Below are positions 39,530-47,797 of a stretch of DNA of 62,820 nt, in pieces (the first letter of the stretch is position 1; each line of letters opens with the position of its first letter). A program made the translations under genes and the position numbers. The DNA is taken from positions 1 through 62,820 of the forward strand of contig JAAWQC010000011.1 in NCBI GenBank assembly GCA_022800315.1, read 5' to 3'. Origin of the DNA: Clostridiales bacterium. Lineage in GTDB: Bacteria > Bacillota > Clostridia > Oscillospirales > Acutalibacteraceae. Below the pieces are notes generated by a model. It made no database searches. It was not told the DNA's origin and saw only the letters and a program-made list of their open reading frames with translations.

Positions 39530-40585
39530 CTAATCGCCGAAGAAACGATCCAGCGTTTGTAAGGGGACGCGGTGGACAAAGGCATCGCCGATGACATGGA
39601 GCAGCACGAGATCCAGCTGGGACCCCGCCCGTTTTTTATCCATGGCCATGCCCTCCAGCAACCGGGCGTTAGGGGCGGGATCGTCGGTGGGCAGGCCGTA
39701 ACGCACCAGAACTTTTTCCAGGCGGGCCGCCGTCCCCGCGGCGGTCAGGCCCTGCTGCTCCGCGGCGCGGGTAATGCGCAGCATACCCAGCGCCACCGCC
39801 CGGCCGTGGGTCAGGGTATGGTAATGGTAATAGCGTTCCAGCGCGTGGGCCAGGGTATGGCCGAAGTTGAGCAGCTTGCGCTCCCCTGTTTCCCGTTCGT
39901 CCCGTTCCACCACGCCGCGCTTGATGTCGATACAGCGCCATACCGTCTCCTCGAGCTGATCACGGTCGAGGGCGCGGCCGGTTTCCAGCCGCTCAAACAG
40001 CGCCTCATCCTTGATGCAGGCGGTCTTGATCACCTCGCCCGCGCCGTCGGTGAGGAAATCGGGGGGAAGGGTGTCCAGCACGTCGGGGTCCACGATCACC
40101 AGCCGGGGCTGCCAGAACGCACCGATGAGATTTTTCCCCTCCGGAATGTCCACGCCGGTCTTGCCGCCCACCGATGAATCCACCATGGCCAGCAGGCTTG
40201 TGGGTATCTGGACGAAGTCGACGCCCCGCAGCCAGGTGGCGGCGGCGAAGCCGCACATATCACCGGTCACACCGCCCCCCAGCGCCACCAGCAGATCGGG
40301 CCGGGTAAGCTGGGCCTGCGCCAGTGCGCCGTAAATATCGGATACAGTGGACAGGCGCTTGCTCTCCTCCCCGGCGGGGAAGACGAACCGGCTCACCGTA
40401 TAATCCGCCGCCTCCAGCGAGCGGGCCGCCCGGTCGCCGTACAGGGGGCATACATGGCTGTCGGCGACGATCACGGCCTTGCGCCCGCCGTTGACCGGGC
40501 GGCAGAGGGCGCCGGTCTGAGAGAGCAGGCCCCGTTCCGACAGGATGTCATAGGGTTTCGCCGTGTGCACCGTCATTTGGTTCAT
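39530..40585 (-). CDS. aroB: 3-dehydroquinate synthase
   Basis: It makes the first ring of the pathway from DAHP, using NAD and a metal (351 residues). It has the NAD segment LVALGGGVTGDMCGFAAATW, VDSSVGGKTGVD and the metal His in NFGHTLAHALE. ATG 40585 lies 9 bases after GGAG and overlaps the end of tyrA by 38 bases. Confidence 0.96.
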   Translation of the reverse strand: MNQMTVHTAKPYDILSERGLLSQTGALCRPVNGGRKAVIVADSHVCPLYGDRAARSLEAADYTVSRFVFPAGEESKRLSTVSDIYGALAQAQLTRPDLLVALGGGVTGDMCGFAAATWLRGVDFVQIPTSLLAMVDSSVGGKTGVDIPEGKNLIGAFWQPRLVIVDPDVLDTLPPDFLTDGAGEVIKTACIKDEALFERLETGRALDRDQLEETVWRCIDIKRGVVERDERETGERKLLNFGHTLAHALERYYHYHTLTHGRAVALGMLRITRAAEQQGLTAAGTAARLEKVLVRYGLPTDDPAPNARLLEGMAMDKKRAGSQLDLVLLHVIGDAFVHRVPLQTLDRFFGD

Positions 40586-41504
40586 CCGTCTTTTCTCCAT
40601 TTCCCTGGGCGGGCGCATCCACCCGCTGTTTGATTTTCCGTCCCTCCCGCAGCACGTCCCGCAGCCGTTTTTCGTCACCCGCGGCGACCGCGTCGCGGCA
40701 CTGGCATAGATGGAGGATCAATTGATCGATTTCCTCGCACAGCGGTTCCCGGTTGAGCAGGAACAGCTCACTCCACAGGTTCTCGTCTACCGGAGCCACA
40801 CGGGACACGTCCCGGTAACTGCCGGCGGAATAACCCTTGTGGTCGGGACAGCGGGGGGATTTAACGTAGGCTCCCGCCAGCACGTGGGGCAGTTGGGAGG
40901 TGAAGGCGATCTGCCGGTCGTGATGCTCCGGTGTGGTGACGGTCACGCGGGCGCAGCCGATTTCCTTCGCCAGCCGTTCGACCCGCTCCACCGCGGCCGC
41001 GGGGGTATCCACCTGCGGGGTGAGCAGATAGCTGGCTCCGCGGAAGAGGTCCCCGTCCGCTGCGCCGAAGCCGCTGATCTCCTTACCCGCCATGGGATGC
41101 CCGCCTACGAAGACGGCCCCGGCCTGTCGGCAGAGCGGCGAACAGGCTGTTACCACCGCCGCCTTGACTCCGCAGACGTCGGTGACCACCGTTCCTGCCG
41201 TCAGCCGGGCCGCATTTTCCTCCAGAAAGGCGATGGCCGCCCGGGGGGGCACCGCCAGGATGAGGAGGGAGGCGGCGGACACGTCCTCCGCCGTCCCCGC
41301 CCGGTGGATGGCGCCGGCTTCCAGGGCGGCGGCCGTCGTTCCAGAATCCCGGTCGATGCCGATCACCCGATACCGGCCGGTTTTTCGCAGCGCCAGCGCC
41401 AGGGAGCCGCCGATGAGGCCGAGGCCGAGGAGGACCACCGTCTCCTGCGAAACGGGAAACGCATCGCCGCCGTCAACGGGGCGAAAGCCGCTGCCAGCGC
41501 TCAT
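40548..41504 (-). CDS. tyrA: Prephenate dehydrogenase
   Basis: It oxidises prephenate to 4-hydroxyphenylpyruvate for tyrosine. The 318-residue product has an N-terminal Rossmann motif VVLLGLGLIGGSLALAL, GGHPMAGKEISGF and HDRQIAFTSQLPHVLAGA. There is no C-terminal ACT domain, so Tyr feedback through that domain is not expected. ATG overlaps the aroF stop as ATGA. Confidence 0.95.
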   Translation of the reverse strand: MSAGSGFRPVDGGDAFPVSQETVVLLGLGLIGGSLALALRKTGRYRVIGIDRDSGTTAAALEAGAIHRAGTAEDVSAASLLILAVPPRAAIAFLEENAARLTAGTVVTDVCGVKAAVVTACSPLCRQAGAVFVGGHPMAGKEISGFGAADGDLFRGASYLLTPQVDTPAAAVERVERLAKEIGCARVTVTTPEHHDRQIAFTSQLPHVLAGAYVKSPRCPDHKGYSAGSYRDVSRVAPVDENLWSELFLLNREPLCEEIDQLILHLCQCRDAVAAGDEKRLRDVLREGRKIKQRVDAPAQGNGEKTDEPNDGAHGETL

Positions 41505-42535
41505 CGGTCGGTCCTCGCCGACAGCTCTTTGCCGAAGACGCCGACCACCTCGCCTATGCGGGCGGAGATACGGCGGAACTGGTCGGGTGTAACCGACTGG
41601 GCGCCGTCGGACAGAGCGTGGGGCGGATCGTTGTGGACCTCGATAATCAGGCCGTCTGCCCCCGCGGCGATGGCCGCCATGGCCAGCGGCTCCACCAGCC
41701 AGCTGTGACCCGACGCATGGGAGGGGTCCACTACCACCGGCAGGTGGGAATGCTTTTTCAGGATCGGTACCGCCGAGATATCCAGTGTGTTGCGGGTCAT
41801 GGTTTCGAAGGTGCGGATGCCCCGTTCGCACAGAATAACCTGATCGTTGCCCGCCGCCATGATGTATTCCGCGCTCATCAGCAGCTCCTCAATGGTGTTG
41901 GCCAGCCCCCGCTTGAGCAGGATGGGCTTGTCGCATTTGCCCAGCTCCTTGAGCAGCTCGAAGTTCTGCATGTTCCGCGCGCCGACCTGGATGATGTCCA
42001 CATCCTCGAACAGGACCAGATGGGCGGGGGACATGATCTCGGTGACGATGGGCAGGCCGGTTTTCTGCCGGGCGTGGCGAAGCAGCTCCAGCCCGCTGGC
42101 GCGCAGCCCCTGGAAGGCGTAGGGAGAGGTGCGGGGCTTGAAGGCGCCGCCGCGCAGGAAGGCGGCCCCCGACTCTTTCACATCCGCCGCGATGTCGGCG
42201 ATCTGGCTCTCGTTTTCCACCGAACAGGGTCCGGCGATGATGGCCAGCTTGCCGCCGCCGAGGACCGAGCCGTTGCCCAAATCGATCACGGTGTCGTCGG
42301 GATGAAATTTGCGGTTGGATTTTTTGTACGGCTCCTGCACCCGCTTGACGCTCTCCACCATGTCCTGCGCCTGAATGGACTCGATGTCCACCGCGGCGGT
42401 GTCGCCCAGCAGACCGAGTACGGTGGAATGCTCGCCGTACCAGGCATTGACCTTAACACCGTTGCGGCTTTCCAGGTCGGCGGAGAACTGGTCCACCTGT
42501 TCGCGGGTTACGCCTGGCTTGAGTACGATAATCAT
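41501..42535 (-). CDS. aroF: 3-deoxy-7-phosphoheptulonate synthase (DAHP synthase)
   Basis: It condenses PEP and erythrose-4-phosphate, the entry step. The 344-residue product has an N-terminal ferredoxin-like regulatory domain (1-80) and the barrel with AGPCSVENESQ, GGAFKPRTSPYAFQG and the metal-site HASGHSW. This is the type I-beta form that also occurs in Thermotoga and is feedback-inhibited through the N-terminal domain. ATG 42535 follows AAAGGATG. It is the first structural gene behind the attenuator. Confidence 0.96.
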   Translation of the reverse strand: MIIVLKPGVTREQVDQFSADLESRNGVKVNAWYGEHSTVLGLLGDTAAVDIESIQAQDMVESVKRVQEPYKKSNRKFHPDDTVIDLGNGSVLGGGKLAIIAGPCSVENESQIADIAADVKESGAAFLRGGAFKPRTSPYAFQGLRASGLELLRHARQKTGLPIVTEIMSPAHLVLFEDVDIIQVGARNMQNFELLKELGKCDKPILLKRGLANTIEELLMSAEYIMAAGNDQVILCERGIRTFETMTRNTLDISAVPILKKHSHLPVVVDPSHASGHSWLVEPLAMAAIAAGADGLIIEVHNDPPHALSDGAQSVTPDQFRRISARIGEVVGVFGKELSARTDR

Positions 42536-42582
42536 GATACTGTCATCCTTTCTTCTGGGTAGGTATTGACGTAAACGGCATG

Positions 42583-42635
42583 AAAAAAGCGGGATTCCCG
42601 GCTGGGCGCTGTGCGCCCGACACCAGGAACCCCGC
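42583..42635 (-). terminator. Attenuator terminator of the aro operon leader
   Basis: On the minus strand a 13-bp stem (42623-42635 with 42589-42601, two G-U pairs) encloses a further 6-bp GGGCGC/GCGCCC hairpin, followed by six T (42583-42588). It lies between the leader peptide stop and aroF. GAACC segments at 42650-42654 and 42665-42669 could pair with GGTTC in the 5' arm and compete with the terminator. Confidence 0.85.
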
Positions 42636-42660
42636 CTGTATACCTTAACGGTTCGGCAGT

Positions 42661-42771
42661 TTACGGTTCTCTCGTGGCAGTTACGGCGCCGCAGCAAGAA
42701 AAGCCCCAGCTAAAAGAATAGCCGAAGCAATAAAAGCCGCTAAATCGATTGTGCGCCGCCGAAGGGGTCAT
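42661..42771 (-). CDS. Aromatic-rich leader peptide of the aro operon
   Basis: A 36-codon frame starts at ATG 42771, seven bases after GGGAGG. Residues 10-24 read FSGFYCFGYSFSWGF: five Phe, two Tyr and one Trp in fifteen codons. It stops at 42661, 26 bases before the attenuator stem. This is the design of phe/trp leader peptides, where ribosome stalling on scarce aminoacyl-tRNA disrupts the terminator. It would tie aroF-pheA expression to Phe and Tyr (and Trp) supply. Confidence 0.85.
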   Translation of the reverse strand: MTPSAAHNRFSGFYCFGYSFSWGFSCCGAVTATREP

Positions 42772-42803
42772 GAGGAAACCTCCCATATTACTTGCTGTTC
42801 TTT

Positions 42804-42832
42804 ATGATATCGTCGCCCGGCGGATTTGTCAA
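42804..42832 (-). promoter_or_regulatory. Promoter of the aroF-tyrA-aroB-aroA-aroC-pheA operon
   Basis: TTGACA (42827-42832), a 17-base spacer and TATCAT (42804-42809) lie on the minus strand just after the aroK stop. Transcription would start near 42797, about 25 bases before the leader peptide. Confidence 0.8.
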
Positions 42833-42855
42833 CCGCTTTTTTCGGCCGCCGCTCG

Positions 42856-43377
42856 TCAGAACTCTTCCAGCCTGCGGAGTATCCGGCGGGCTACCTGTAC
42901 CGCCGTGGCGTCGGCATCCACCGTGACCGCGGCCGCCCGGCGGTACAGAGGCAGGCGGGCGGCATAGAGCTCCCGCAGCCGCTGCTCGCGGCCGGGACCG
43001 TTCAGCAGAGGGCGGGAGGTATCCTTTGCCAGCCGGCTGAGAGGCACCTCGGGCGGCACGTCCAGCAGGACGATCACACCCGAGGCGGATAATACCCGCA
43101 CATTCTCTTCAAACGTGAGGGCGCCGCCCCCCGCAGCGACAATACAGCCGGTGCGCTCGCTGAGCTCCCGGCACGCCTGCCGTTCCCGGCGGCGGAAGCC
43201 CTCCTCCCCCTCTGCTTCAAAGAGGGCTGGCACCGTCCGCCCGGCCTGCTCCACGATATAATCGTCCATATCGACGAAGGGACGGCCGGTCAGAGCCGAC
43301 AACCGGCGGCCGACCGTTGTTTTGCCGCAGCCCATAAAGCCGCAGAGTACAATATTTATATTTTTTTCCAAATACAT
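42856..43377 (-). CDS. aroK: Shikimate kinase
   Basis: It phosphorylates shikimate (173 residues). It has the P-loop GFMGCGKTTVGRRL, FVDMDDYIVEQAG, GGGALTFEENVRVL and the LID RPLL. ATG 43377 follows AAAGGAGGACCAGCCC. It follows aroE by 44 bases; the aroF promoter begins right behind it. Confidence 0.96.
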   Translation of the reverse strand: MYLEKNINIVLCGFMGCGKTTVGRRLSALTGRPFVDMDDYIVEQAGRTVPALFEAEGEEGFRRRERQACRELSERTGCIVAAGGGALTFEENVRVLSASGVIVLLDVPPEVPLSRLAKDTSRPLLNGPGREQRLRELYAARLPLYRRAAAVTVDADATAVQVARRILRRLEEF

Positions 43378-43421
43378 GGGCTGGTCCTCCTTTGATCGGG
43401 AATTGCGAATGGTTTCGTTGG

Positions 43422-44282
43422 TCAGGCGGGGAAAAGGCGCTGCATCTCCTCCCCTGCGCCGGTGCACAGGGCGTCGATATCGTCGGGGGAAAAGGAGGCC
43501 CCGTACCAGATGCGCTGAGCCTCCGCGGCCTGCCACACCAGCATGGGCATTCCCCCCAGTACGCGAGCGCCGGCGGCCTCCGCCTCACGAAGCAGGCGGG
43601 TGCGGCCGGGGTTGTAGATCGCATCGAATACGGCCGCCGTGCGGCCGAGGACGGCAGGCGGCACCGGACACTCCTCCCGGTGCGGCGTCATGCCCACCGG
43701 TGTCCCGTTGATCAGCAGGTCGTACTCGCCGGGTATATCGCCGATATCCACGATATCGTAAGCGGTATCGGGCGCCAGCTTCAGCACGTCCCGGCGCAGC
43801 GCCTCCGCCTTCTGCCGGGAGGAGGGGCGCACCGCGTTCACCACCGTGCAGCGGCTCAGTGCCGCTTCGCAGGCAAAGGTGCGGCCCACGCCGCCGCAGC
43901 CCAGCAGCAGCACGCGGCCTGCCAGGGGGATGCCGGCGGTTTCCAGGGAGCGGCGGAAGCCCGCCGCGTCGGTGTTGTGGCCGATATAAACGGCGGCGCC
44001 GGCCTCTTCTTCCACGGCGACGGTGTTGACCGACTGATACAGGGCAGCCCGTCCCTCCAGCCGGTTTAAAAAGGGGATCACGGCCTGTTTATAGGGGATG
44101 GTGACGTTCAGGCCCCCGGTGCGTTTCAGCAGAAGGGGGAATTCCCCCGGCAGCGACTGAGGCGGGATATCCCACAGGGCGTAATCCTCCTGCCGGCCCT
44201 GCAGGGCGAACAGGCGGCGATGGATATAGGGGGACATGCTGTGTCCCAGCGGATGGCCCACGAGGCCCCAGAAAGGTGTCAT
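43422..44282 (-). CDS. aroE: Shikimate dehydrogenase
   Basis: It reduces 3-dehydroshikimate with NADPH (286 residues). The substrate site is GHPLGHSMSPYIHRRLF and NVTIPYKQAV, and the nucleotide site is LLLGCGGVGRTFACE. Near the C terminus GGMPMLVWQAAEAQRIW is family-typical. It pairs with aroK in a short unit separate from the attenuated operon. A dehydroquinate dehydratase gene (aroD/aroQ) is not in the window. Confidence 0.95.
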   Translation of the reverse strand: MTPFWGLVGHPLGHSMSPYIHRRLFALQGRQEDYALWDIPPQSLPGEFPLLLKRTGGLNVTIPYKQAVIPFLNRLEGRAALYQSVNTVAVEEEAGAAVYIGHNTDAAGFRRSLETAGIPLAGRVLLLGCGGVGRTFACEAALSRCTVVNAVRPSSRQKAEALRRDVLKLAPDTAYDIVDIGDIPGEYDLLINGTPVGMTPHREECPVPPAVLGRTAAVFDAIYNPGRTRLLREAEAAGARVLGGMPMLVWQAAEAQRIWYGASFSPDDIDALCTGAGEEMQRLFPA

Positions 44283-44432
44283 AACGATACTCCTTATCGG
44301 CGGACGGCTTCCCTGAGAAGGGAACTGAGAGAAAACGAAGGAAGCCTGTCGAATATATGAAAATGGAGATTCGCGCCAAAAATTATTGCCTCAGATGATT
44401 GACAAACACGCCGAGACCTTATAATATTCTTG

Positions 44433-44460
44433 TTGTAATCGGCCCCGGAACGAATATACT
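44433..44460 (+). promoter_or_regulatory. Probable acpP promoter
   Basis: TTGTAA (44433-44438), a 16-base spacer and TATACT (44455-44460), about 90 bases before the acyl carrier protein start. Confidence 0.6.
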
Positions 44461-44552
44461 ATAGCACAAACGGCTTGACGGGTAAATAGAACGCACCGGT
44501 GGCGGACTTGGAGTTTTTTCCATAAAGAAATACGATTGGAAGGATGAGCTGG

Positions 44553-44780
44553 ATGGTACTCGAAAAGGTAAAGGCTATTCTCAGCAGCCAGTTTGACGTT
44601 GAGGAGGACACCATTAACCCGGAAACCAATATTGCGGATGATCTGGGAGCGGATTCGCTGGATGTTGTGGACCTGCTGATGTCGCTGGAGGATGAGTTCG
44701 ACGTGGAGATTCCCGATGAGGAAGCCGAGCATGTCCGCACCGTCGGTGAGCTGGTCGCCTATATCGAGGAGCATATGTAA
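44553..44780 (+). CDS. acpP: Acyl carrier protein
   Basis: The 75-residue protein carries acyl chains on a phosphopantetheine arm attached to Ser in GADSLDVVDL. It is acidic, with the usual four helices. ATG 44553 is preferred over 44544 because GGAAGGA is too close to the latter. It stands alone with its own terminator, and no fab genes adjoin. Confidence 0.95.
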   Translation: MVLEKVKAILSSQFDVEEDTINPETNIADDLGADSLDVVDLLMSLEDEFDVEIPDEEAEHVRTVGELVAYIEEHM

Positions 44781-44841
44781 GCTCAGGCGTACAGCCCCGC
44801 TGACAGGGGGCCTTGTGTTATAAACAGAGCGGCAGATTGAT

Positions 44842-44873
44842 CGCCCCGCCGATGACCGGCGGGGCGGTTTTTG
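44842..44873 (+). terminator. Terminator after acpP
   Basis: CGCCCCGCC pairs with GGCGGGGCG around a 7-base loop, followed by GTTTTTG. Confidence 0.85.
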
Positions 44874-44904
44874 TTAGGCCTTTGTCGTCCGCCCGCTGTT
44901 TAGT

Positions 44905-44933
44905 TTGACAATCAAATAAAAAGCCGCTATACT
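44905..44933 (+). promoter_or_regulatory. Promoter of the M28 peptidase gene
   Basis: TTGACA (44905-44910), a 17-base spacer and TATACT (44928-44933), about 50 bases before the start codon. Confidence 0.75.
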
Positions 44934-44984
44934 ATCCCCTGCCGTGCGGAGAGAGCCGCCCGGACAGGAGGAGGAATCTGACCA

Positions 44985-46742
44985 ATGAAAAAGAGTGTCA
45001 AAACGATCCTGGCGTCGGTGCTGTCCGCGGCCGTGCTGGCGGCGGGTGTGGGGCTGGGGATGCACCAGATCAGCGCGCCGTCGGTGCCCGCCGGCTTTCA
45101 GGAAGCGCCAACTGTGACCGACGGCTCCACCGAGCCGACTCTGAACGGCCTGCTGGGCCATCTGAAAAACATGACCGCCGTTCCCCATGAGGCGGGCAGC
45201 GACCGCAACGCCGTGGTGCGGGAGTATCTGGCGAATGAACTGCGGAAACTGGGATACGAGCCGGTGCGGGAATCCTACTCCCTGACCGTCGAGGATATCG
45301 TTGATATCGAAAAGACCCACCGCAACCCCTTCCGCCTCGACGAGCAGGAGATTCGCGACTATGCCAACATGGGCGACCGGGAGACGCTGGAGCTCCAGAA
45401 CCTGACCGTCAAGCTGGACGCACCGGACACTGACGAGGCCGTGGTGGTGGTAGCCCATTACGACAGCGTGAAATTCGGGCCGGGTGCCGCCGACGATCTG
45501 CTGTCGGTGACGGCGATACTGGAATCCCTGCGGGAGGCGGACAAGATCGCCGCCCCGAAAAACGATGTGTACATCCTCTTCTCCGACGGGGAGGAGCAGG
45601 GCCTGCTGGGTGCGGCCTGCTTTGTTGACGACCATCCTGAGCTGAAGGATAAGGTGCGTTTCGTGGTCAACTTCGAGGCCAGAGGCAACCAGGGCGCCCA
45701 GATCATGTTCGAGACCTCGGACAACAACCTCGAACTCGTCCGCCACTATAAAAAGGCGGTGCCCGACCCAGTCAGCCTGTCCATCGGCACCGCGGTCTAT
45801 CGGATGATGAGTAACGACACCGATTTGAGCGAGTTTTTCCTCGACGGCTACGCGGGGCTCAATTTTGCCTGTATCGAGGGGGCGGAGGTATACCACACCG
45901 CCCAGGACAACTTCGACACACTGAACCGCGGCACGGCCCAGCATTATCTGGATACCGTCTCCTCGGTGCTCAACTATGTACGCACCGCCGACCTCTCCAG
46001 CGTCGCCGCCGACCAGGACGGGGTTTTCTTCCCCCTGCTGCGGGGCAACCTGGTGCTGATGTCCGCCACCACCGCCCGTGTCATCGCGGCGGCCGCCGCC
46101 CTGCTGGCCGCTGTCTGGATCGTCTTTCTGCTGCTGCGCCGGAAGGTGCGGAGCCGGGACCTGCTGAAGGTGCTGGGGGTCCAGCTGGGGGCCATGGCCG
46201 TTACCGGCCTTCTCGGCCTCGGGGTGGTGAAAATCGCCGGCCTGATTACTGGCCCCATGACCTCCCGCCAGTATCTGGGTTGGGGGCCCGCCATGCCGAT
46301 TTTCCTCATCATGCTGGCGGTGGGCCTGGCCGTTACGGTTCTCGGCCTGATCTGGATCGGGCGGAAGCTCCGCAATCCTCTGGCGGTCACGGCGGGAGTG
46401 ATGCCGCTGCTGACCGTCCTGGCGGCGGGGACCGCCGTGGCCTTCAACGCGGCCAGCTATCTGTTCTCCCTGCCGCTGCTGGCTCTGCTCATCTTTGCCC
46501 TGCTGTATCTGTTGCTGAAGAAGAGGAATTCCGCCGCATCCGTGGTGGGAGCCGTGGGGCTGGTGGTTATCGGCCTGCTGGCGCTTCTGCTGTTCGTACC
46601 CATCGTGTATCTGGTGTACGTCGCTCTCGCCTTCCCGGCGGTGCCGGTGGCAGCCGCTCTGGCCGTCATTCCGTTGTCGGTAGCGGCCGCTTCAGCCGCC
46701 GGCCTGCTCCATCCGGCTCAGCCGGAATCCGACCTGGTCTGA
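44985..46742 (+). CDS. Membrane-anchored M28 family metallopeptidase
   Basis: The 585-residue protein has an N-terminal signal or anchor helix (5-25), an M28 zinc aminopeptidase-type domain outside the cell (about 45-335; VVAHYDSVKFGPGAADD and FSDGEEQGLLGA carry His, Asp and Glu ligands) and about eight C-terminal membrane helices (from residue 358). This architecture is seen in bacterial relatives of vacuolar/ER Fxna-like peptidases. The substrate is unknown. ATG follows AGGAGGAGGAATCTGACC. Confidence 0.9.
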   Translation: MKKSVKTILASVLSAAVLAAGVGLGMHQISAPSVPAGFQEAPTVTDGSTEPTLNGLLGHLKNMTAVPHEAGSDRNAVVREYLANELRKLGYEPVRESYSLTVEDIVDIEKTHRNPFRLDEQEIRDYANMGDRETLELQNLTVKLDAPDTDEAVVVVAHYDSVKFGPGAADDLLSVTAILESLREADKIAAPKNDVYILFSDGEEQGLLGAACFVDDHPELKDKVRFVVNFEARGNQGAQIMFETSDNNLELVRHYKKAVPDPVSLSIGTAVYRMMSNDTDLSEFFLDGYAGLNFACIEGAEVYHTAQDNFDTLNRGTAQHYLDTVSSVLNYVRTADLSSVAADQDGVFFPLLRGNLVLMSATTARVIAAAAALLAAVWIVFLLLRRKVRSRDLLKVLGVQLGAMAVTGLLGLGVVKIAGLITGPMTSRQYLGWGPAMPIFLIMLAVGLAVTVLGLIWIGRKLRNPLAVTAGVMPLLTVLAAGTAVAFNAASYLFSLPLLALLIFALLYLLLKKRNSAASVVGAVGLVVIGLLALLLFVPIVYLVYVALAFPAVPVAAALAVIPLSVAAASAAGLLHPAQPESDLV

Positions 46743-46754
46743 TCGCTGAATGAC

Positions 46755-46794
46755 GCAAAGGCTCCGTCCTCATCACTGAGGACGGAGCCTTTGC
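46755..46794. terminator. Bidirectional terminator
   Basis: A perfect 17-bp stem (46755-46771 with 46778-46794) between the M28 gene and the convergent XRE gene. Confidence 0.9.
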
Positions 46795-47141
46795 TATTTT
46801 CCAGGGACGGGGGTTCCTTTATTCAGCGTCCCGTATTCGTAGCGCAGCAATGTCTGGACCGTGTCCTTCCCGCGGGAATCCAATTCCCGATACCGCTCCA
46901 GCAGGAGACGTTCCTCCGGCTTCAGCTCTTCGGACAGGCGGGGATTGTCGGTCCGTCCCAGCAGATAATCCGCGCTCACCTGAAAATGATCGGCCAGCCG
47001 GCAAAGGGTCTCGAAATTCAGCTCGCGTTTATCGGTTTCATATAGCGTGTAAGCCGAACGGGAGATATTCAGCACCTGTGCGATCTCATTCTGGGTGGCG
47101 TGCGACGCCAGCCGCAAATCGCGGATTCTTCTGCCCAACAA
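46794..47141 (-). CDS. XRE-family transcriptional regulator
   Basis: The 115-residue protein has an N-terminal HTH (IRDLRLASHATQNEIAQVLNISRSAYTLYE; about 5-60) and a short helical C terminus with LLGRTDNP. The start is TTG at 47141 (or the adjacent TTG at 47138), after AAGGTG. Its promoter (47163-47191) is divergent from that of the 47312 gene, which contains a perfect palindrome, so it probably represses that neighbour. Confidence 0.88.
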   Translation of the reverse strand: MLGRRIRDLRLASHATQNEIAQVLNISRSAYTLYETDKRELNFETLCRLADHFQVSADYLLGRTDNPRLSEELKPEERLLLERYRELDSRGKDTVQTLLRYEYGTLNKGTPVPGK

Positions 47142-47162
47142 AGCATCACCTTCTTTTGGTGA

Positions 47163-47191
47163 ATTATAGTATTAGTTTTATGGCAAAACAA
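47163..47191 (-). promoter_or_regulatory. Promoter of the XRE gene
   Basis: On the minus strand TTGTTT (47186-47191), a 17-base spacer and TATAAT (47163-47168). Confidence 0.65.
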
Positions 47192-47240
47192 ATTATGTGC
47201 CAATAAGTAACCGATGTGCCTGTTAAACTCTTGAATCAGC

Positions 47241-47269
47241 TTGACAATGTTACATAATGTAACTAAACT
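47241..47269 (+). promoter_or_regulatory. Promoter of the 47312 gene with embedded operator
   Basis: TTGACA (47241-47246), a 17-base spacer and TAAACT (47264-47269). The palindrome GTTACAT-A-ATGTAAC (47249-47263) lies within the spacer, so a bound repressor would block polymerase directly. Confidence 0.75.
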
Positions 47270-47311
47270 AAAAAATAACAGCAATAGGGAGAATGGGGAT
47301 AAGGATGGGGT

Positions 47312-47749
47312 ATGACAGATTACGACGAAACGGAAAGGGCGGAAACGTTTTACCGACAGGGCTGCCGGGCGCTGTTTGAGGGGCAGCCGGCGGAGGTGTC
47401 TGATGCCTTCTTCCGGCAATGCCTGGCCGCGGCGGGGGATCGCTTACGTTATCATTACCAGCAGGAGATCGTCCATACATTGTTCAGGCAAATCCAGTTG
47501 ATTCAGGAGCGGGCCGCCGATCAGTTGGGGGGCAAGGAGCGGGAATGTCAGGAGTGGGAATACCTGCATCTGCGGCAAACCGGCTGGCGTCAGCGCTGGG
47601 AAACGGGCCGTGCCGCACGCCGCGCCCGCCGGGAACTGATAAAGCTTCAGCAGCACTACGAGGGAAAGCTCGATGCGCTGCGCGGGAGCGCCGGGCACTT
47701 CGCTCTCCGGGAGGGTGCCGACACGGCCTCTCATCAAAACACCCCGTAG
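47312..47749 (+). CDS. Hypothetical protein paired with an XRE regulator
   Basis: A 145-residue, highly charged, mostly helical protein without signal peptide or membrane helix. The N-terminal half (DETERAETFYRQGCRALFEG) could be a short helical repeat. The middle, from about residue 83 to 125, is Arg/Gln-rich and may be a coiled coil. ATG follows GGATGGGGT. Its last codons form one arm of the long inverted repeat at 47728-47788. Family not recognised. Confidence 0.75.
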   Translation: MTDYDETERAETFYRQGCRALFEGQPAEVSDAFFRQCLAAAGDRLRYHYQQEIVHTLFRQIQLIQERAADQLGGKERECQEWEYLHLRQTGWRQRWETGRAARRARRELIKLQQHYEGKLDALRGSAGHFALREGADTASHQNTP

Positions 47750-47788
47750 GAAAAGCGCCGCTTTTCCTACGGGGTGTTTTGATGAGAG
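47728..47788. terminator. Long perfect inverted repeat, terminator between convergent genes
   Basis: A perfect 28-bp stem (47728-47755 with 47761-47788) has a 5-base CGCCG loop, including AAAACACCCC and GGGGTGTTTT. The left arm codes for the C terminus of the 47312 product; the right arm ends just before birA. It is much longer than an ordinary terminator. Confidence 0.85.
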
Positions 47789-47797
47789 ATTGCCCTT

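Noticed and set aside
42540-42800. T-box riboswitch before aroF
   Set aside because: The TGGNACCGCG-type T-box sequence is not visible, and a leader peptide plus terminator explains the region better.
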